Shown here: piece after piece, positions 50,227 to 62,399 of the stretch | How the letters are laid out: every line of letters starts with the position of its first letter | How positions within the stretch are numbered: position 1 is the stretch's first letter | Origin: Akebia trifoliata | Taxonomy: Eukaryota > Streptophyta > Magnoliopsida > Ranunculales > Lardizabalaceae | NCBI GenBank assembly: GCA_017979445.1 | Contig: CM030714.1 | Coordinates: 2,170,001-2,234,000 of the forward strand | Length of the DNA stretch: 64,000 bases | Reading direction: 5' to 3' | Translations under genes and position numbers: made by a program | The notes under the pieces: model-generated | Database searches by the model: none | Told to the model about the DNA's origin: nothing | The model's input: only the letters and a program-made list of their open reading frames with translations

Positions 50227-50543
50227 TTCCATAAATGCAGAGGACTTTTAGGAAGTTACTTATTTATTGCAATTCGGTTTTTTTTTTTTTTCTATTTATG
50301 TCTTTCCGAATTTATTGCTTTCCTAGTTTACTTCGTCCTAGTTTATTACTTTCCTAGTTAGAGTTGGAGATGAGAATAGGGGATTGATATTTAAAGAAAG
50401 TGGAAGATAATGAAGTCAGTTTTTTTCTTTTGGCCATTCAATGAGTTTGAACTTTCTTTGGAGTGATTCCAATATTACAGAGAGATTCTGTGTATGTTCT
50501 GTTCTTGTCTTGAAGTGAGGTTGAACCAAGAGGCTTTGCACCA
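50196..50543 (+). repeat. 3' LTR of the chromovirus (348 bp)
   Basis: Begins inside the pol frame: the last nine codons and the stop of pol (50196-50226) are LTR sequence. Otherwise it matches the 5' LTR. Confidence 0.95.
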
Positions 50544-52582
50544 CCCCAAAAGCTCTTTCTCAATCTCTGAACGACCTCCTCTCCCATACGATCTATCTCT
50601 ACCCTTTCACATCCCTGCAACACATTCCATTGCAGCCATTGCTGCAATCACATTTTTGTTACTCAGCCAAGCCTCTACAATTAATAGTTACAACCATATT
50701 TTTTTGTTGCCAGCTCAGCCTCTTCACCATTACTGTAATCGCATTTTTTTGCTACTACAACCATCTCAGCCTTCAGCCCCCTCTCCACCATTACAGCACC
50801 TATCACAATAGTCTTTCTCTGCCTTCATCTCTACGTACTCTTGTCTCTCGCGTCTCCACAACAGCGAGTGCTCACAGGCCTTGGGGTCATTTCTGAAGGA
50901 GAGAGTCGATTCTCCATTCATGGTTCAATAGGTAAGTATAGCTTCAGTTTGTTTTATTTGGTATTCTCTTTCTTTTCTCTTTGTTTTCACGACACATTTT
51001 TTCATGTATTGATAGGATTAAGAAGAGGTTGTTTATACGATTTTTCTTTATTTTTATTTATTCTTGTACATCGAATAGGGTTTGGTAGTTTTCTATGTAT
51101 TTTTATATTTTTGTAACGGTAGGACTAGGAGGGTATTTTTTATTTTATGTAATTTTCTGAGTTTTTTTTATGTCTATAAGGTTAGGATATCTTTTTTAAG
51201 GTATTTTTCTATGTTTTTCTATGTTTTTGTATCTCAATTGGGTTAGGAAGATGTTTATTATGTATAATTTTTTGTGTTTTTATTTATTTTTATTTTGCAT
51301 TGATAGGGTTAAGAGAGTATTTTTTTCATCTTTAGTTTATTTTTATTATTATTTTTTTTTAATATTTTTTTCATGAGTTTGTGATGATATGATCCTTGTA
51401 TTTAAGCATGATTGTCCGATACGATTTTTTACCATGAATTTGTGATGATATATTTTTTAGCATGACCAGTATGCATGTCATTGAATGATAATTGTTGCTG
51501 AAAAATTGAGACATGTTATTGCATGATAATTGCTTTGAAAAAATTGATGGTCACAAATGCTTGCCCGTTTGAGTCGATTCGAGAATCATCTAAGTTTGAA
51601 AATTTTGTATGCATTGGTATTTGTTAATCCCCAATTTAGTATGTATGATAATATGGATTCTCTGTTTTTGGTAAATTTTTAATTTGGTGATTCTTGGCAA
51701 ATCTGTAATTTTCTAATTTGGGATTTCATATTCGTATAATTCTTCTTTTAGGAAATTATTTGCAAATCATTAGAAAATTCATATTTGGAAACTTTCTAAT
51801 ATGGGATTGCATAGTTTTCTATTTTGGGAGAATATATTCATAGGTTTCTAATTTAGAAATTTCATATTTTAACAATTTCCCAATTTAGAAGATTCTGTAA
51901 TTTTATATTTAGAAGGTTCACATTCATATGAAAATTTGAAAGTTCCTAATTCAAAATTTTACATTTCTGGAAACTTGCTACTTTGGAGAATGTATCCTTT
52001 AAAATTGTTAATTTGAGAATTCAACGTATATTTTTTGAATCCTAATTTGGGATATTTCAGATTCCCAATTTGAAAATTCTATGAGTTCCAATTTATTAGT
52101 TCCTATTTGGGACAGTTTGGAAAATACTTGCATGTGGAATTTTTTAATTGATTTCAAATCATGAAGTTAATTAGGATTTTTTCAAACCCTTCCATATTTT
52201 ATGGAATTTAAAGAATGATCATGTGATAATTGGGACAATTTTAGCCATATGATTTGTTTGGCAAACCCAACATAAATTGATGATGATGATTGGACTGTGA
52301 CCTTGACTGTAGTCTTTGTATGTTGACCATAAGATGATTTTGGATTGTAGTAGAGACCGATCATTTTGATCGGACAGATTCGGTGCCTAACACCTTTCGA
52401 AACCCGTAATCTGACCCCTTACCCATATCTTTGATCCGTGGATTGATCCATATCCATTTGGAGTTATTTATGGTTCCTATACCTAAACTAGGTGGCGACT
52501 CCCATTTCTCAAAAGTCCTCCATTTATAAATCGGACCCCTATCCACTATTGAGTGAAAACGGGTAAAGGTGATTTCATAACC

Positions 52583-53459
52583 CCACAAAAGTTTCCCAAC
52601 ATGCAACCTGGGTAAGTCAGGAGACCACCAAGTTGAGACCAAACATTTAAGCATGTTAGTTTAATTAATGAAACAGGAGGTAGGATCCTCTACTGACTAC
52701 AACTCAAAGCCTTTCTCACTATATCATACTCTCTCGGGTCCAATATTGAGGCCTTATCTTTTGTTCAACTTCAGACTAAAACTCATCTTGATTGATAAAC
52801 TTTTGACGTTAGGTTGAGCATTTTTTTTTTCTACTGTGGGCTTGGAACCCATCCTCCTCCAGGTATTGAACCTCAAAGGGTGGGAAGTGACCTCTCAATA
52901 ATTAAGAAATGCTCAAATCCAATAACAAGAGTTTATCAATTGGGCTGATTATCTGTGCTTAGTCCACTAAAGATAGGGCCAACCTATTCTGCATCTTTTT
53001 CCCAAATTCCATACTCCTTTGGTTCAATAGCTATAGTTAACCAATCAGTCTTAGTTCCACCAAACATAGAGCCACAACCCAAATCTTATTACAGAAGTCT
53101 ATACTCCTTTAATTCAATAGATAGAGTTTGCCTATAAGGGGCTTAGTCCCATAGCCCAGTTTGACACAATGCAAAGCAACTTTGAGGTCTTAGGTGAAGT
53201 TTAGATAATTACTCGTCAAAAGAAAAGGATCAAGTTTGCCAATTAGTCTGATTTTTGTTGCTTAGGTTCACCAAAGATTTCTACAAATTGTTCCCTAAGT
53301 CCTTACCGACATGAAAAATCAGGATATTAAGTTCAAACATTCACCCAATACAAATAACTCAAGCTCATTTATTGACATAAATGACCTTGACAAAACCCTA
53401 ATTAATGTCTTAAAGCACAAGTTGTTTTTTATTGTCAGCATGTATACTTTTGTTTGCGA
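52583..53459. other. 3' flank of CRK C
   Basis: Collinear with 18730-21032 (3' flank of CRK B) but without the MITE and LINE present there. It contains the presumed old 3' UTR next to 53460. No independent gene. Confidence 0.6.
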
Positions 53460-54187
53460 TTATCTGGGATACACCTCAGTTATTGACATTTCATTCACAA
53501 AAGGTGTTGAGTTACTTGTATGTTGGTTGGGTTGAGTTGATCGTGATTCAAACTCCTTCGAAGTCACATCGGACACCATTCTACTATGTGCATAAAATGC
53601 AGGTAGTGAAGGTAATGCGAGAGTGATCGAATAGCTACATAGCATAACAACCACAGTTGCCAGGGTAGGTCTGTCTGCAACATCATCTTGAACACACAAT
53701 AGTGCAATGTCGATGGATCTAATCACTTCACTTCTCGAAAAAAAATCCTTCAAAGTTGGATCCATCAACTCTAAAGCTTTTCATTCATTCCAATGTCTCC
53801 ATGCCTACAATAACTCAACATATATATATTAAAGATAAATTCAAGTTCTTTAAATCAAGGCAGTACTCTTCTTTTACTTGGTAAATATGGAAAATTAAAA
53901 TCAAAAAGTCATACTCACATAGCTTAGAAGGTCCTCAGCACACTCTGATTGATAAAAACTATTATTTTTCTAGCCACTTACAATCTCCAGAGCCAATATA
54001 CCAAAACTATAAGCATCAAACTTCACTGAGAAGTGCCCACGCATTGCATACTCTGGTGACATGTACCCACTGTATCACCAATAAAATCAATTGAGATAGT
54101 AAGCTTTATGTTTTTATTTAAATAGTTTCATTTACTTCAAATCAGGATTCACTTAATTGAGTTTAGAGATAAATTTAGTGATTACTA

Positions 54188-54430
<243 letters not shown>

Positions 54431-54612
54431 TCATCAAAACGAAATTCCAAGTTAGGTCTAAAATTATATATTTATCACTGGACATAAGCAATCTTCGATA
54501 AAATATATATAGCAATAATATTCTTATCATTGTATGATGATTTAATAAATAGTTTTTTGAGACTTTATCACACTTACTAAAATGCCATCATACAATGGTA
54601 ATAAAGTTATTG

Positions 54613-55012
54613 CTAGGGATCACAATGGAGAGCTTATTACAGCTGGGTTTGCATTTTGTCAGAGATAATGGAATATCGAAAATCATTGTGAATTATGACT
54701 CTTGGGTAGCGATACAAAGTATTATGGACAAGTGGAATTCTCCTTGGAAATTAACAAACCTTATTCAAGACATTCAAAGTTCTATGTTGAGCTCTGAATC
54801 CATTGAAATGGAGTTTGCTTGGCATGAATCCAATAGAGTTGCTGACTGGCTTGCCCGAAAAGGAGCTACTAAAGTTATTTTGTCTCTTCTAATATTCCTG
54901 TTGAATTGTATCAAGTCCTCTTTGAGGATCAATCTTCTTGTTTCTTTCGGCATTAGCCTCTTCTAATAAATCAAGATCAGGCCCTTTGTAGCCTCAACTT
55001 ACCAATAAAAAA
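54613..55012 (+). mobile_element. 5'-truncated LINE with RNase H domain, 400 bp
   Basis: Flanked by 19-bp target duplications AATGGTAATAAAGTTATTG (54594-54612) and AATGATAATAAAGTGATTG (55013-55031), differing at two positions, and ends in an A-run. It encodes a plant LINE RNase H-like end (ISKIIVNYDSWVAIQSI, FAWHESNRVADWLARKG). The paralogous intron of CRK B near 22290 lacks it. The open frame is not a gene. Confidence 0.82.
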
Positions 55013-55069
55013 AATGATAATAAAGTGATTGTTGTTTACCACCTAAAACACAAGAGAAGGATTGCTTGT

Positions 55070-55312
55070 TCCAGATATTTACTAAAACAATCCTGATAAT
55101 GACTCTCCAAATGACATACTCAATTGATTCTCTGAAGTGGACAAGTTTAGGAAAGTAGATCTGCATGCCTCGGGATACACTTTTTTTGGGGAAGTGCAAT
55201 CATGTATCCCAAGGTGTACAGATCTACGGTTCCCATACCTGTTATGTCAGGGAGTCAATTAAGTATGTCACTTGACGAGTCGTATTATCACAACTCTTAC
55301 TAAAAATCAATG
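55070..55312. mobile_element. Palindromic MITE in CRK C intron
   Basis: The left arm (TGATAATGACTCTCCAAATG ... ACATACTCAATTGATTCTCT ... GTAGATCTG) and right arm are inverted copies around a short centre near 55180-55200. The corresponding part of CRK B intron 4 has no such sequence. Confidence 0.68.
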
Positions 55313-55642
55313 TATGGAAGGTTGTTAAAAATAACATTATCAAAATAGAGGGAGCAATGGAGACAAACCAAATAGAAAGTGATCAAGGCTTGCGTTGGGC
55401 ACAAATTCATAGATTAAAAGCTTCTCTTCTTCTTTGATGCAGAAACCTAGGAGCTTAACAAGATTCCTGTGTTGAAGCTTGGCCACTAACACAACCTCAT
55501 TTTTAAATTGTTCTTCACCTTGGCCAGAGTTTCTAGAGAGTCACTTCACGGCTATTTCTTGTCCATCAGATAACCTACCTGAGAACATGTTACAATAATC
55601 TGAATAAAATATAATAAAAGTTCATAATTTATTTCAAAATGA

Positions 55643-55780
55643 CACTACAAGAAAATGTCTATTTTGGAACATGAGAGTGAAACGGACTTTGCCCGTTTGT
55701 AATAAAAAACGGGTTGCAACCGTTTTTTATATTAGAAACCGTTTCTCAATTGTAAGTCACTCATTTTAACCCTCACCAAA
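55643..55780 (+). mobile_element. CACTA transposon terminus
   Basis: Begins CACTACAAGAAAATGTCTAT, the standard plant CACTA end, followed by sub-terminal repeats ACGGGTTGCAACCGTTTTTT and AGAAACCGTTTCTC. It starts inside the CRK C intron (the homology with B intron 3 stops here). The matching right end ...TAGTG was not located, so the element's extent, perhaps including the DPM1 fragment, is unknown. Confidence 0.65.
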
Positions 55781-57060
55781 CCGAAGAGGTCATTCTCTGG
55801 TTCTTGTAAGAACGAAGGACGGAAAGAGTTCGAGAGAAAGGAAAAATTGCTCGAAAAGCTACGAAAATCCAGTCGTTTCTCGACGAACTTAGGATTGATG
55901 AAGATTTATCAATTTCTGAGAGAAAATCCATTTCGTTCCTCAATGTCGATCGATTCTTTGTCTAAGATCTGCGCAACCTAAGGCTGGGATTGTCGAAATC
56001 CCATCGTCTCCCATGTAAGATATTGTTTTCTTTCAATTTTCTCTTCGATCTATCATTTTCTATGATTTTGGAACCCTATGACGCGATTTTTAGTTAGATC
56101 TGATTTGATTTACCATTGATTTACATGTGTTCTTTCCAACAATGTTTTTGGCTTCGAAATTTGTTCAGAAAATCAGTTTGTGTCTACGAATCAAGTTTTC
56201 TTTGACGTCTATGGTGGATTTCGTTCAAGGATTGGTTAGGGTTTCGTTTTTTTATATTTTTAACTTAAATGTGCAATTCAAATGAAGATTTAGTGCTTTT
56301 AGTTTGGATTTTTTTTTTCTGATTTTTTATTCATGTTGTGGAGTTCTTCAATTTGCAATGATCGATATGAGACACTAAAATGTTGAAATGAAATATCCCT
56401 TGTATTTTTAGTAAGCAAAAATCTCTTTTGACCTTTCAATTCTAGGGATGTTGCCAATGACAATGACTTTGAAGGAATGTTTGTTCTTTAATGTCTGTTA
56501 TTAAGTTTTGTTTTAGGATCCTATCGAAAAAAATTTGTAGAGTTGATGCTTGATACAAACCCAACCAATACACTAAACATACCTATATGTTAATGGTGTG
56601 ATAAGTTAAGCCCATGTTTCTTTGGCATATGAGCTCTTTGGGATTGTAAGATCCCACCACTCCCCAGCCGCGTTGGAAGTCCAACATTTCTTGAAGAACC
56701 CTCTTCATAAGATGACACTTGACTTTTTGTGTGTTTATTTCACGCCCCTACATGTTCGTTAATGTTTGAGATACCTCCTTGGAGACACTACGTGTAATTT
56801 AAAGGAGAAGGTTCTACCAAATTTTTGAAGTGGGATGTGCGCTTAAAAGATTTTTCCACGCATTGTTCCTGCCCCCTTTGTGGTGGCTTTCATTCTAGTA
56901 CCCTCTTTTTGGGCCACCAGGTAGCATTGTAATAAAAAACAATGTTTTTTCAGTACTTTTTTATTTTTTCAATGTGGGATTTGATACATAATAGAATTTG
57001 GTGATTCATAAATGTAAATATATGGGATTTGATGACAATAACTTGATTTTATGAATTTTC

Positions 57061-57062
<2 letters not shown>

Positions 57063-57140
<78 letters not shown>
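57063..57140. repeat. (TA)n microsatellite, about 39 units
   Basis: An uninterrupted alternating AT run. The ORF across it is poly Tyr-Ile and is spurious. Confidence 0.95.
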
Positions 57141-57141
<1 letters not shown>

Positions 57142-57505
57142 TTTTAGTATATTATTTTTCTTCTTTTTTCCTGTTTTCAACGTTTTGTCTGAAGTTTACC
57201 CTTGCCGTTTTAAACCCATACTCTGACTTTGTGATTTATCTTTCGATATTATTTCTAAACTTGTTTCAAATGATTGACAGGTAGGTTTAGCCGAACCATC
57301 TATTTTTGTAATTAATCTTGAAATAATTGGAACTTGTTTATTGTTGATTGTGTTTGTTCAGTCTCTACAGTCAATCTTGCACTCCCTTTCCTTGTCATTG
57401 TTCTATGTTCTAGGTTGGGATCATTTCATTGAAACAATGTTTTGCGAGTTTGCTAATCCTTGGTTCACTGAGGATGCTGGCGAGCTACATTGCAAGTGTT
57501 TATAT

Positions 57506-57856
<351 letters not shown>

Positions 57857-58645
57857 TAGGATCATTACATGGTTTTGTTCTGGTAGCATACTAGGAATTT
57901 TACAGTAGTAGATATAACCTATGATACCTTGATGCTGGTGCACGTGTCAAATCATGTATGATAAAGGATGTAATGTAGAAAATGGAAGAATATCTTAGAT
58001 TTAAATTGTTATCTAGACTTATTTACAAGACATCAATGTGACTATAACGATGTCTAGTTAGAAATGTTACAATGAAATATTCATGATTTTCAACTGTTTA
58101 AATTCCATGCCCTTGGCCTTCTAACTTCTTCAGATGGTGGAGTAAATGTATGTTCTTTTACTTCTTCTAACATTGTACATCCCTTTGAAACTTCTTTAGA
58201 TGATTAAAACAGGGTCGTCACCAGTATGTTTATTGCTAATAATTCAATATGGTCATCCATTTGAGTAAATGGCATCAAAGGTTTTTGTGTTTTCAATTTT
58301 AGCTTTCCCTCAAAAGGCTCATAGAAGTTCCACAATAATGTTGAACTCTTTTGCGTCGAAGTATATGCAGATGTATTCCATTTAATTTTATTATCTTTGT
58401 GTTAACATAATTATTTATTATGCGTTATTTATGTCAAAGTACTTTGCTCTAAACTCTATTGATTTGCTGGTTTGGAGTTTTATGTATCTACCACTGTATT
58501 ATTCTTCATTGGATATCAGTCTTATCCTACTCATGCATGTGGTTTATGGTTTTTCATTCCTATCTTCGCTTCATTGAATTGTATAATTGGGTAATGGCAG
58601 AATTGTTTGTGTTTTAAATCTTATTATATTTTTTGCTTGCTCCAG

Positions 58646-58747
58646 ATGTTAAGATCATAAAATTTGGAGATGTTGTTGAGGCTAGAACAGTTCAGTTCTC
58701 ATCGCTAATACCTTTAGTCCATCCCTATGAACTGCTTGTGTCTGAGG
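58646..58747 (+). other. Unrecognised exon-like segment
   Basis: A 102-nt open segment between a TTGCTCCAG acceptor and a GTATAT donor, reading VKIIKFGDVVEARTVQFSSL and then IPLVHPYELLVSEG. It looks like a conserved protein exon rather than noise, but I do not recognise the family; it may be part of a second captured gene. Confidence 0.4.
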
Positions 58748-59229
58748 GTATATCACTCTTCCCATCACCTTTTCTTTGTTATTTGGGGTTATAGTGTTAC
58801 CTCACTTTGCGTTAATTCCTCAATTTGCAACGATTAATAGGTTATGGTGTTGGTTTCATATGCTCAAATCTTCCATGGATTCTTGAGTTCTACCAGTTGG
58901 ACACTTGGAACGCACTCCTAAGTTACCAATATCATGTTTTTAATATCCTAAATTTTTTTGACATTCATTACTATGTTAGAAACAAAATCTAGATTCGACG
59001 TATGTGTCTGATTTGTTCTGGTTTTAAAAATTAGCTATGGATTAGAGTTTGATGGATGAATATTTTCAGTCTTTCCCTTTAAGGAATTATTATCTTCTAT
59101 GAATTATCAAGTTATTTGTTCATTTGCTACTATTGATATATCTTATTGGAAGAACATTAGGAATGTTTCTTGAGGTTGAAAAACTCGAACCCGATTGATG
59201 GCTTGACAATTTCAGCCTAATAATTATCT

Positions 59230-60050
59230 TGACGACCACCTAATAATTATCCCTTGGTTAAATGAAGAAAGTATTATCTCTAGATTTGGTAATCGAGTTG
59301 TACACCAAATTGATAGTCATGAGAATGCAGTGATTAGAGAATTTATTGTTGATAGAAGGTGGGAATTTCCAAGGTCGTACAATGAACGCATGCAAGCTAT
59401 TATTGAGATTATATCTTCCAAAGCGATTCCGAAGATGATTTTGAGTGATAGAATAATATAGAGCTTAACACTGAATGGTCAATTCACCACAAAATCAGCA
59501 TATGCAATGTTAAATGAAGGACATGATTCTGTGGGATGGAAAAAAATTTTATGGAATAAAAATTGTACTCCGAGATTTTCTTTTATTACTTGGTTAGCAA
59601 TTCATTGAAAATTATCAACGGTAAAAAATCTGAACAAGAGGGGGTTCAAATGGGTATCATGATGTGTATTGTGTTGGAGCTATCAAGAGACTAATGACCA
59701 CCTATTCTTCCAATGTTCTTATATGTGCTGGATTTGGAAGCAATGTCTGATGAAGTTGGGAATAAGTAGACAAGGAGGGGAGAATAGAGGAGGAAATGCA
59801 AGTGATCAAAAGTGTACAATATCAAGAAGAGGAGATAATGTCAATGCTCTATTCTTTTTTTAACCAATATTGTTTGCACATGCCACCAAGGGCCAAACTA
59901 TTTAGAGACTTGGGGGGTGGAGGGGAGCAACTAAAATGTAAAATATATTATATATATATTTCTGTAGAAGAATATATTGTAGAGCATGTTGCATTAAAAA
60001 GCATGACCCGATGTCCCAGGTTGTAGAGGACAAAATTTTGTAAACTTAAA
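59230..60050 (+). pseudogene. LINE 3' remnant (zf-RVT region)
   Basis: Plus-strand C-terminal part of a plant L1-type ORF2: ISRFGNRVVHQIDSHENAV, LNGQFTTKSAYAML, WKKILWNKNCTPRFSFITWL, then the zinc-binding CVLCWSYQETNDHLFFQCSY. Stops near 59460 and 59607 inactivate it. Its 3' end leads into the (A)-rich end of the first unit of the tandem array below. Confidence 0.8.
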
Positions 60051-60122
60051 TTTAAAAAAAAAAAAAAAAAAAAAAATTATTTTTCACCATTGTATTTTTA
60101 TTTTAAAATATATATATATATA

Positions 60123-60530
60123 GGGTCAGGTTCAAGGGCCATCTGATAAAACATATAAGAAAACTTTCGTTTTTAATAAAATTTTAAAATATGAGTTAGA
60201 AATTTTGGATTGAGCTGATTTTTTGTGAGGATGATCTCTATGATGGGAAGATCATCCAAAAAAAAAAATCAGCTCAATCTGAAACTTCTAACCCCATTAA
60301 AAGTGATTTAGAATGTGGACCGTCGATTTTTTACCACTTTTTATCACTAATTTGTAAATCACTTTTGATGGATTTAGAAGTTTCTGATTGAGCTGATTTT
60401 TTGTGAGGATGATCTTCTCATCATAGTGACCATCCTTGCAAAAAATCAGCTCAATCCAAACCCTCTAACCCTTATTTTGAAAAACGAAAGTTTTCTTATA
60501 TGTTTTCTCATATGGCCTTTGAACCGCCCC
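60123..60530. mobile_element. Palindromic MITE in a TA microsatellite (copy 4)
   Basis: About 408 bp from GGGTCAGGTTCAAGGGCCAT to ATGGCCTTTGAACCGCCCC. The arms are long inverted repeats, with nested hairpins GTGAGGATGATCTCTATGAT and complement. (TA)n on both sides. Confidence 0.8.
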
Positions 60531-60701
60531 GATATATATATATATATATATATATATCTCTCTCTCTCTCTGTAGAAGAATATATTGTAGAGCATGTTGC
60601 ATCAAAAAGCATGATCCGATGTCCCAAGTTAGAGGACAAAATTTTGTAAACTTAAAAAAAAAAAAAAAAAAAAAAATAATTATCTTTCACCATTGCATTT
60701 T

Positions 60702-60752
<51 letters not shown>

Positions 60753-60755
<3 letters not shown>

Positions 60756-61162
60756 GGCGGTTCAAGGGCCATATGAGAAAACATATGAAAAAACTTTTAT
60801 TTTTCAAAATAAGAGTTAGAGGTTTTGGATTGAGCTGATTTTTTGCAAGGATGGTCACTATGATGAAAAGATCATTCTCACAAAAAATCAGCTCAATTAG
60901 AAACTTCTAAATCCATCAAAAGTGATTTACAAATTAGTGATAAAAATTGGTAAAAAATCGATGGTCCACATTCTAAATCACTTTTAATGGGGTTAGAGGT
61001 TTCAAATTGGGCTGATTTTTTTTTTTTGGATGATCTTCCCATCATAGAGATCATCCTCACAAAAAATCAGCTCAATCCAAAATTTCTAACCCATATTTTA
61101 AAATTTTATTAAAAATGAAAGTTTTTACATATGTTTTCTCATATGGCCCTTGAACCTGACCC
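60753..61162. mobile_element. Palindromic MITE in a TA microsatellite (copy 5), inverted
   Basis: About 410 bp, starting GGGGGCGGTTCAAGGGCCAT and ending TGGCCCTTGAACCTGACCC. End for end it is the reverse complement of copy 4, so the same element type sits in the next tandem unit in the opposite direction. TA tracts of about 50 and 15 bp border it. Confidence 0.8.
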
Positions 61163-62399
61163 ATATATATATATATATTTTTGTAAAAGAATTTATTGTA
61201 GAGCATGTTGCATCAAAAAGCATGGATCCAATGTCCCAGGTTGTAGGTGACAAAATTTTGTAAACTTAAAAATATTTATTTTTCACCATTGCATTTTTAT
61301 TTTAAATATATATATATATTGTAGAGCCTGTTGCATCATAAAGCATGATCCGATGTCCCAGGTTGTAGAGGACAAAATTTTGTAAACTTAAAAGAAGAAA
61401 AAAAAAAAAACAAGTTAATTTTCACTGTTGTATTTTTATTTTAAATTTGAGAGTTTTGTAGAAGTTCGATAGTCGGACATCTTCAAAACCTTGGATCAAG
61501 CCAAAAAATTATGTTTTGAACCTCTTATTTATAGATCGAGTTTTTAAATGAAATTTAGAGGGCTGTGGCATTTGATTGCTAATGTGGTAATCTATTTGAG
61601 CTCAAGGACCCTTAGCCAGAGTTAAAATCTTACTTTGTTGGGAGGTACATTTCTTTTAAAAATTACTATTATATACATATACATACAACCGTGACCCACA
61701 AAATTTAAAAAAATTTCATATTATTTACGGGAGAAGTTTGATGTGCAAAGAGTAAGTCTAGCATTACTAACTCAGTAAGATTTCAAATCTTTCTAAGTCA
61801 TTGAGCTCAACCTGTGGCAAAAAACATGATCTGATGCTATAAGGATGTTGAGAGACAAAATCCTATGAACTTAACAGAAAAAAACCTTAACAAAGATTAT
61901 TTTTCACCGGAAATTTCTAATTTTAAATTTGAGAGTTTGGTGGGAGTTTAGTAGCAATATGTTTTAAAAACCTTGGATCAAGCAAAAAAATTACTTTTTT
62001 GATTATTAGTTTGTACAAGTTTTTCCATGAAATCTAGAAGGCCGTGGTGAATTAATAATCCATTTGAGCTCAATGTAGATTTAATCATCTTACCAAGTTA
62101 GTAAAAGAATTGTTTCTCATGTGCAAAAGCATGATGAGACGAACTTAATTTTAATGTAAAATATTAATTGAAGGGATTTTAACATTAAATGGTTAAAATG
62201 TTAGTTTTGTAATTTCTAAAATAACCAATATGATCATATGGTTGTGTCATTGCAAGTCTTTGGGTGACAAGCACTGAGTTATGAACTCATTAAAAACATG
62301 TTTAGTGGAAAAAGTAATATATGTAATGCGTCTTCTATTATAAAAAAAAAAAAATACATTTTTTTTTTATTGATAAAAATATACATTATATTTATTATT

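Larger units (their letters stand above)
41521..50543 (+). mobile_element. Ty3/gypsy chromovirus, 9.0 kb with nested insertion
   Basis: Short LTRs (41521-41872 and 50196-50543) start TGATGCAAATC and end TTTGCACCA. The target duplication CCCCA is at 41516-41520 and 50544-50548. A tRNA-iMet primer site follows the 5' LTR. Gag-pol is one long frame interrupted only by the solo LTR at 43203-46770; with that insert and one GAGCT removed, the frame is continuous for about 1577 codons. Pol order (PR, RT, RNase H, integrase, chromodomain) places it in the chromoviruses, possibly Reina-like by its short LTRs. The two LTRs appear identical except for a 4-bp poly-T difference, so insertion was very recent. 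Confidence 0.95.
40020..52577 (+). mobile_element. Outer solo LTR (TGTAGACA family), 3.5 kb, split by a chromovirus
   Basis: Runs TGTAGACACCCCATTTTGCA ... GGTGATTTCA with a perfect 5-bp duplication TAACC (40015-40019 and 52578-52582). The paralogous flank at 18480-18790 is continuous across this point, a clean empty site. Its own sequence is 40020-41520 plus 50549-52577 (about 3530 bp); the middle is the Ty3/gypsy element at 41521-50543. It shares its order of blocks with 27997-31542 and 43203-46770. No internal domain or second LTR exists, so a solo LTR made by LTR-LTR recombination is the simplest reading. Confidence 0.9.
59961..61445. repeat. Tandem array of a ~130-160 bp unit, four to five copies
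   Basis: A unit with GTAGAGCATGTTGCATCAAA, GATCCGATGTCCCAGGTTGT, GACAAAATTTTGTAAACTTA, an A-run, TTTTTCACCATTG and a terminal (TA)n recurs at about 59961, 60571, 61180 and 61319. A more diverged copy is at 61810-61990. Two of the TA tracts carry MITE insertions (below). The first unit adjoins the LINE remnant, so the unit may derive from that LINE's 3' end. Confidence 0.78.

Noticed and set aside
57051..57284. Tyr-Ile repeat protein
   Set aside because: Translation of a long (TA)n run.
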